From contig CAWDCL010000004.1 of assembly GCA_963800865.1 (NCBI GenBank), positions 930,001 through 994,000 on the forward strand: 64,000 bases of DNA, given 5' to 3'. The stretch comes from JALOKP01 sp963800865. GTDB lineage: Bacteria; Acidobacteriota; Polarisedimenticolia; J045. A program made the translations under genes and the position numbers. Below the pieces are notes generated by a model, which was given only the letters and a program-made list of their open reading frames with translations, did no database searches and was not told the origin of the DNA. Shown here one piece after another: positions 60,797 to 64,000 of the stretch. Numbering within the stretch: position 1 is the stretch's first letter; every line of letters begins with the position of its first letter.

Positions 60797-62893
60797 CTAG
60801 TAGCCGGCTACGCAGGCCCCGGACAGCGGGGTGGCGCTCGGGCACTCGACCCGTGTGGCACCCACCATCACGGACGAGAAGAGCAGCCGATAGAGCGGGA
60901 AGGGAAGCGCCAGCAGGTCGACGTTCGCGAGCACCAGGGCCTCGTCGACGACCAGCAGGTCTCCGAATTGAATGCCAATCGGGTCGTCGTCGCTTCCGAT
61001 CGACTCGACGGCCACGTTCTCGATCCGGCCACGCATAGTCGAGAACCCGCTCGGCATGCGAGGGCTCTCGCCGAGGTAGATCACGTGGATTCGGCCGCCT
61101 CCTGTCGAACCGAAGTTCACCACGTCCGCGACGATGATGAGGCCATCAATCGCGAGGTCGAGGTTCTCGCCGGAGACGTAGACGAGGTAGGGCTCGAGGA
61201 ACGCCCCGGAGGCAGCGGCCGAGTCGTCCACCTCCGCACGATAATCGACTCGGGTGCGGACCAGGCGAAGCGAGGAGATAGGAGCGGTCATTTCGAAGAT
61301 GATCGGGTCGTGCCAATTCCGTTCGGGCGCGTCATAGCGGATGCCCGCGTAGCTCGCTGAGAAGTCCTGGGAGTCGAACGCGAGGACCTCGCCGAAGGCC
61401 GCCAGCGCATGCGCGCCGAACGACGACGCGGCGAACGAGTACGTATTGGAGCGGAGGACGACGCTTCCGATTGCCGGCTTCTCGTTCGCGCCGGAGAAGA
61501 AGTATCCGCGCCCCCACCCTGGCGAATAGCCCGGTTCCGTGAAGACTGCCTGGTTATCCGAGAAATAGGCCAGCTGAGCAGTCGAGTCGACGCGCCGATG
61601 GTTGTTGGTCACGTAGAAGCCCATGTTGTTCTGGTTCTTCATCGTGCTACGCCTGACTACCGCTGTCTCGAAGTTGTTGATCTCCAGACCGTTGTCGCCG
61701 CCGAATTCGCCGACGCTATCCGTGATGCGTACGAAGCCCGTTCTTGCGAGATCGCCGATGTGGAAGTTGGAGGACGCGAAGAACTCCGCGCTGAAGCGGC
61801 CAAGCGTGTGCCGAGTGCGGGTGATGCGGATGTTCTCGATCGCGATGTCCGGCTGCATGGCACCATCCGCGTACGAGCCGCCGATCATCACGCCGCAGTT
61901 GCCTCCCCGGATGTCGGTGTCCTCGATGAGGACGTTGGATATCCTTGCGGGCGTCTCGTCCAGGCCCGGCGGATGCGCCACGAGTAGCCCGATTCCGTAC
62001 CGCGCGTCTCGACCGGCAGCGAAGCTGGTGTAGACGTTGGACGCGGTGACTTTTCGGATCACGATGTTGTCGAAGCTGACACGATCCCTGAACTGCACGT
62101 CCCCTTCGATGAGGTTCCCGAAGATCGTGTGATTGGCACCGCGTGCAGCAGAGGCATCGATCGCGAACCCCTCGAGCCAGATAAGACGGAAGTTGTCGTC
62201 GTCTCGGGTACGCCAGGCGTCGAACGCCCTCGGCGCTCGGGGGGAGAGAACGATGGTGGCGCCCGATCCGAGGATCTTCACCCACGCCTTCCCGTCCGGA
62301 GCGAAGCGCGGTACGACCGCGTCGTACCGGTAGCGTCCCGGACGAAGGACGACCGAGCCGCCGGTGCCCGAGACGGCGTCGATTGCCACCTGAATTGCGG
62401 ATCCGGCGTCCGCGCCATTGTAAAGAACGCGTCCTCTCTTTCCCCGAGTAGCGTAGCCGTTCCGCGAAGCGGAGACGATCACCTTCGTTTCCCCGCGTCG
62501 CCCCATCGTTGGCCTGTCCCGTAGCGCGATCTCGGCCGTGGTTAACTGTGCGATTGCGGACGGGTCGATAATGGAGGCGGTCCAAGTGCCCCCAGCACAG
62601 CGATCGATCCGACGCCCCGCACCGTCCCAACACGCAGCGTCCTCGACACAAGAGCGGCCCAGCGGGTCCGGGAGGTCGCATGTCGGGATTCCCGCTGGTA
62701 CCCAGACCCCGCTGCGGCATCGCCAGACGCGGCTGCCGCGGTCCAGGACCGCGGCCTGATCGTCCGAGCAGGTCGAGGGCAGACGCGCCCCGATGGGAAG
62801 CTCGAGGACGCTCGGGGAGGCGCCGTACGAGGACAATGCCGTCGCCAAGGCCGCTGCAGTGACGGCGATGCGTGCGCAGGGTGCGAACTTCAC
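60797..62893 (-). CDS. Secreted right-handed beta-helix protein
   Basis: This 698-residue protein has a signal peptide (MKFAPCARIAVTAAALATAL). A Cys-rich segment (about 40-110; CSDDQAAVL, CRSGVW, CDLPDPLGRSC, CVEDAACW, CAGGTW) probably holds several disulfides. A pectate-lyase-like beta-helix follows (SAIQVAIDAVSGTGGSVVLR, VSFDNIVIRKVTASNVYTSF, IAIENIRITRTRHTLG, GDNGLEINNFETAVVRRSTM). The opening resembles the Pectate_lyase_3 class seen in phage tailspikes and polysaccharide lyases. It is likely to bind or cut the glycan made by this locus. It faces gcvP divergently. Confidence 0.82.
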   Translation of the reverse strand: MKFAPCARIAVTAAALATALSSYGASPSVLELPIGARLPSTCSDDQAAVLDRGSRVWRCRSGVWVPAGIPTCDLPDPLGRSCVEDAACWDGAGRRIDRCAGGTWTASIIDPSAIAQLTTAEIALRDRPTMGRRGETKVIVSASRNGYATRGKRGRVLYNGADAGSAIQVAIDAVSGTGGSVVLRPGRYRYDAVVPRFAPDGKAWVKILGSGATIVLSPRAPRAFDAWRTRDDDNFRLIWLEGFAIDASAARGANHTIFGNLIEGDVQFRDRVSFDNIVIRKVTASNVYTSFAAGRDARYGIGLLVAHPPGLDETPARISNVLIEDTDIRGGNCGVMIGGSYADGAMQPDIAIENIRITRTRHTLGRFSAEFFASSNFHIGDLARTGFVRITDSVGEFGGDNGLEINNFETAVVRRSTMKNQNNMGFYVTNNHRRVDSTAQLAYFSDNQAVFTEPGYSPGWGRGYFFSGANEKPAIGSVVLRSNTYSFAASSFGAHALAAFGEVLAFDSQDFSASYAGIRYDAPERNWHDPIIFEMTAPISSLRLVRTRVDYRAEVDDSAAASGAFLEPYLVYVSGENLDLAIDGLIIVADVVNFGSTGGGRIHVIYLGESPRMPSGFSTMRGRIENVAVESIGSDDDPIGIQFGDLLVVDEALVLANVDLLALPFPLYRLLFSSVMVGATRVECPSATPLSGACVAGY

Positions 62894-63157
62894 CGCGGAG
62901 CCTCCAAGAGCAGGCGCAAGCGAGAGCCCATGTGTCAGGTCGCCATGCTTCGGACAATATAGGGGTCACCCCGGCTGAAACGCCTGTTACCGAGGGCCCG
63001 CGGGTCGTGACTCGGCGGACCCGGCCCGAGCCCTCTCACCCGCTGGCCCCCCCCCGCCCCCCGGTGCTAGCCTTCGGCTCCCACCCCCTCCGGCATCCCC
63101 CGCGGGGGCCTCCGCCCCACCCCCAACTCCGCCCGGGAAACCCTGGCCAAGGCCGAC
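62894..63157. other. Intergenic region upstream of gcvP
   Basis: It holds a C-run (about 63046-63062) and GC-rich inverted segments. I see no glycine riboswitch core, tRNA or clear promoter. The divergent start of the beta-helix gene lies at its left edge. Confidence 0.4.
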
Positions 63158-64000
63158 GTGGAGCCCGACGTGAACAACTCCGACCTCCTCCGCCACCCCG
63201 ACCGCTTCGTCTCCCGCCACCTCGGCCCGCGCGACCGGGACATCGCCGAGATGCTCGAGTCCATGGGCCTCTCCAGCCTCGACCAGCTGGTCGAGCAGAC
63301 CGTCCCGGCCTCGATCCGGGGCGAGCGGCCGCTCGACCTGCCGGCCGCGGTCTCGGAGTCCGAGGTGCTGGTCGAGCTGCGCGAGCTGGCCGAGCAGAAC
63401 CGGGTCTTCCGCTCGTACCTCGGCCTCGGCTACCACGGGACGGTCACCCCGCCCGCCATCCTCCGGAACATCCTCGAGAACCCGGGCTGGTACACCCAGT
63501 ACACCCCCTACCAGCCGGAGATCTCGCAGGGGCGGCTGGAGGCGCTGCTCAACTTCCAGACCCTGGTCATCGACCTGACCGGGATGGAGGTCGCCAACGC
63601 CTCCATGCTCGACGAGGCCACCGCCGCGGCCGAGGCGATGACGCTGGCCAAGCGCGTCCTCGACCGGAAGTCCGACGGCAAGTCCTTCTTCGTCTCCGAG
63701 CGCTGCCACCCCCAGACGATCGAGCTGGTGAAGACCCGCGCGCTCCCGCTGGCGATCCCGGTGATCGTCGGCGACCACGCCGCGCTCGACCCCGCGAAGA
63801 CCCCGGTCTTCGGCGTCCTGGTCCAGTACCCGGCGAGCGACGGCGAGATCCTCGACTACGGCCCCTTCATCGCGGCGGCCCACGCCGCGGGCGCGCTCGC
63901 GGTCGTCGCCGCCGACCCGCTCGCCCTGACCGTCCTGCGCCCGCCGGGCGAGTTCGGCGCCGACGTCGTCGTCGGCAGCGCGCAGCGCTTCGGCGTGCCG
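63158..64000 (+). CDS. gcvP: Glycine dehydrogenase (decarboxylating), N-terminal part
   Basis: This is the PLP-dependent P-protein of the glycine cleavage system; 281 codons are visible before the window ends. GTG 63158 (AAGG upstream) or GTG 63170 starts the frame. Signature blocks: DRFVSRHLGPRDRDIAEMLE, LGLGYHGTVTPPAILRNILE, NPGWYTQYTPYQPEISQGRL and ASMLDEATAAAEAMTLAKR. The N-terminal RHLGP block and continuous reading suggest either the full-length P-protein or subunit 1; the end lies outside the window. Neighbours to the left are unrelated polysaccharide genes. Confidence 0.93.
   Translation, partial: MEPDVNNSDLLRHPDRFVSRHLGPRDRDIAEMLESMGLSSLDQLVEQTVPASIRGERPLDLPAAVSESEVLVELRELAEQNRVFRSYLGLGYHGTVTPPAILRNILENPGWYTQYTPYQPEISQGRLEALLNFQTLVIDLTGMEVANASMLDEATAAAEAMTLAKRVLDRKSDGKSFFVSERCHPQTIELVKTRALPLAIPVIVGDHAALDPAKTPVFGVLVQYPASDGEILDYGPFIAAAHAAGALAVVAADPLALTVLRPPGEFGADVVVGSAQRFGVP

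Noticed and set aside
1..64000. tRNA or rRNA genes
   Set aside because: I looked for T-loop GGTTCRA patterns, CCA-type ends and conserved rRNA segments and saw none that could be supported.

Overview
The window is one 64-kb stretch of a high-GC, diderm (Gram-negative-type) bacterial genome. Two OprP/OprO-like outer-membrane porins, a PilT ATPase, a sigma-54 two-component pair and a VWFA protein of the type best known from Acidobacteria suggest an Acidobacteriota lineage, possibly Thermoanaerobaculia-like; this is an inference, because no rRNA or tRNA gene is visible. The window is cut at both ends: an M64-type peptidase start at the left and a glycine dehydrogenase (gcvP) start at the right.

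Layout. (1) 1-8.7 kb, minus strand: remnants of a nucleotidyltransferase pair, phosphoglucomutase, a secreted unknown, then a tightly overlapping operon of mannose-6-phosphate isomerase-like cupin, phosphomannomutase, acyl carrier protein, acyl-AMP ligase and an NAD-synthetase-like enzyme. (2) 9-15.8 kb, plus strand: three secreted FnIII/Ig-like proteins (the last with a dockerin domain), then an NtrB-like kinase and an NtrC-like sigma-54 activator. The first two secreted genes share an upstream motif at the same distance from -24/-12 type promoters. (3) 15.8-25 kb: DegT-type sugar aminotransferase, membrane metallophosphoesterase with an inserted domain, dCMP deaminase, DacB-like peptidase, PilT and two porins. 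(4) 25-39 kb: purD-purE-mtaB-thioredoxin/TPR-TPR-VWFA in one direction, then galT-like, GH57 (DUF3536) and DedA genes. (5) 39.5-62.9 kb: a surface-polysaccharide locus with galE, initiating sugar-phosphate transferase, WecG/TagA transferase, toroid-fold protein, bi-domain dehydrogenase, two CapK/PaaK-like ligases each beside a DUF362 protein, O-antigen ligase-like polymerase, two glycosyltransferases, a hexapeptide acyltransferase, a flippase, a heparinase-like lyase and a beta-helix protein. From about 49.4 kb the base composition is visibly less GC-extreme, which suggests a transferred island.

The most distinctive feature is a family of REP-like hairpins. It has 8-bp arms of two covarying types around a CTCCGT/ACGGAG loop and a GTAG flank. 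It occurs singly after dacB, as a pair after the galT-like gene, as a nine-copy 57-bp tandem array between galT and the GH57 gene, and as twelve in-frame units inside mtaB, where it adds about 215 residues between two catalytic domains. Three genes take their TAG stop codon from the edge of an element.

Several genes carry single-base frameshifts (the sigma-54 regulator, aminotransferase, VWFA protein, a glycosyltransferase, the flippase), and the bi-domain oxidoreductase carries six. These may be assembly errors, so such entries are given as whole genes with the shift located.
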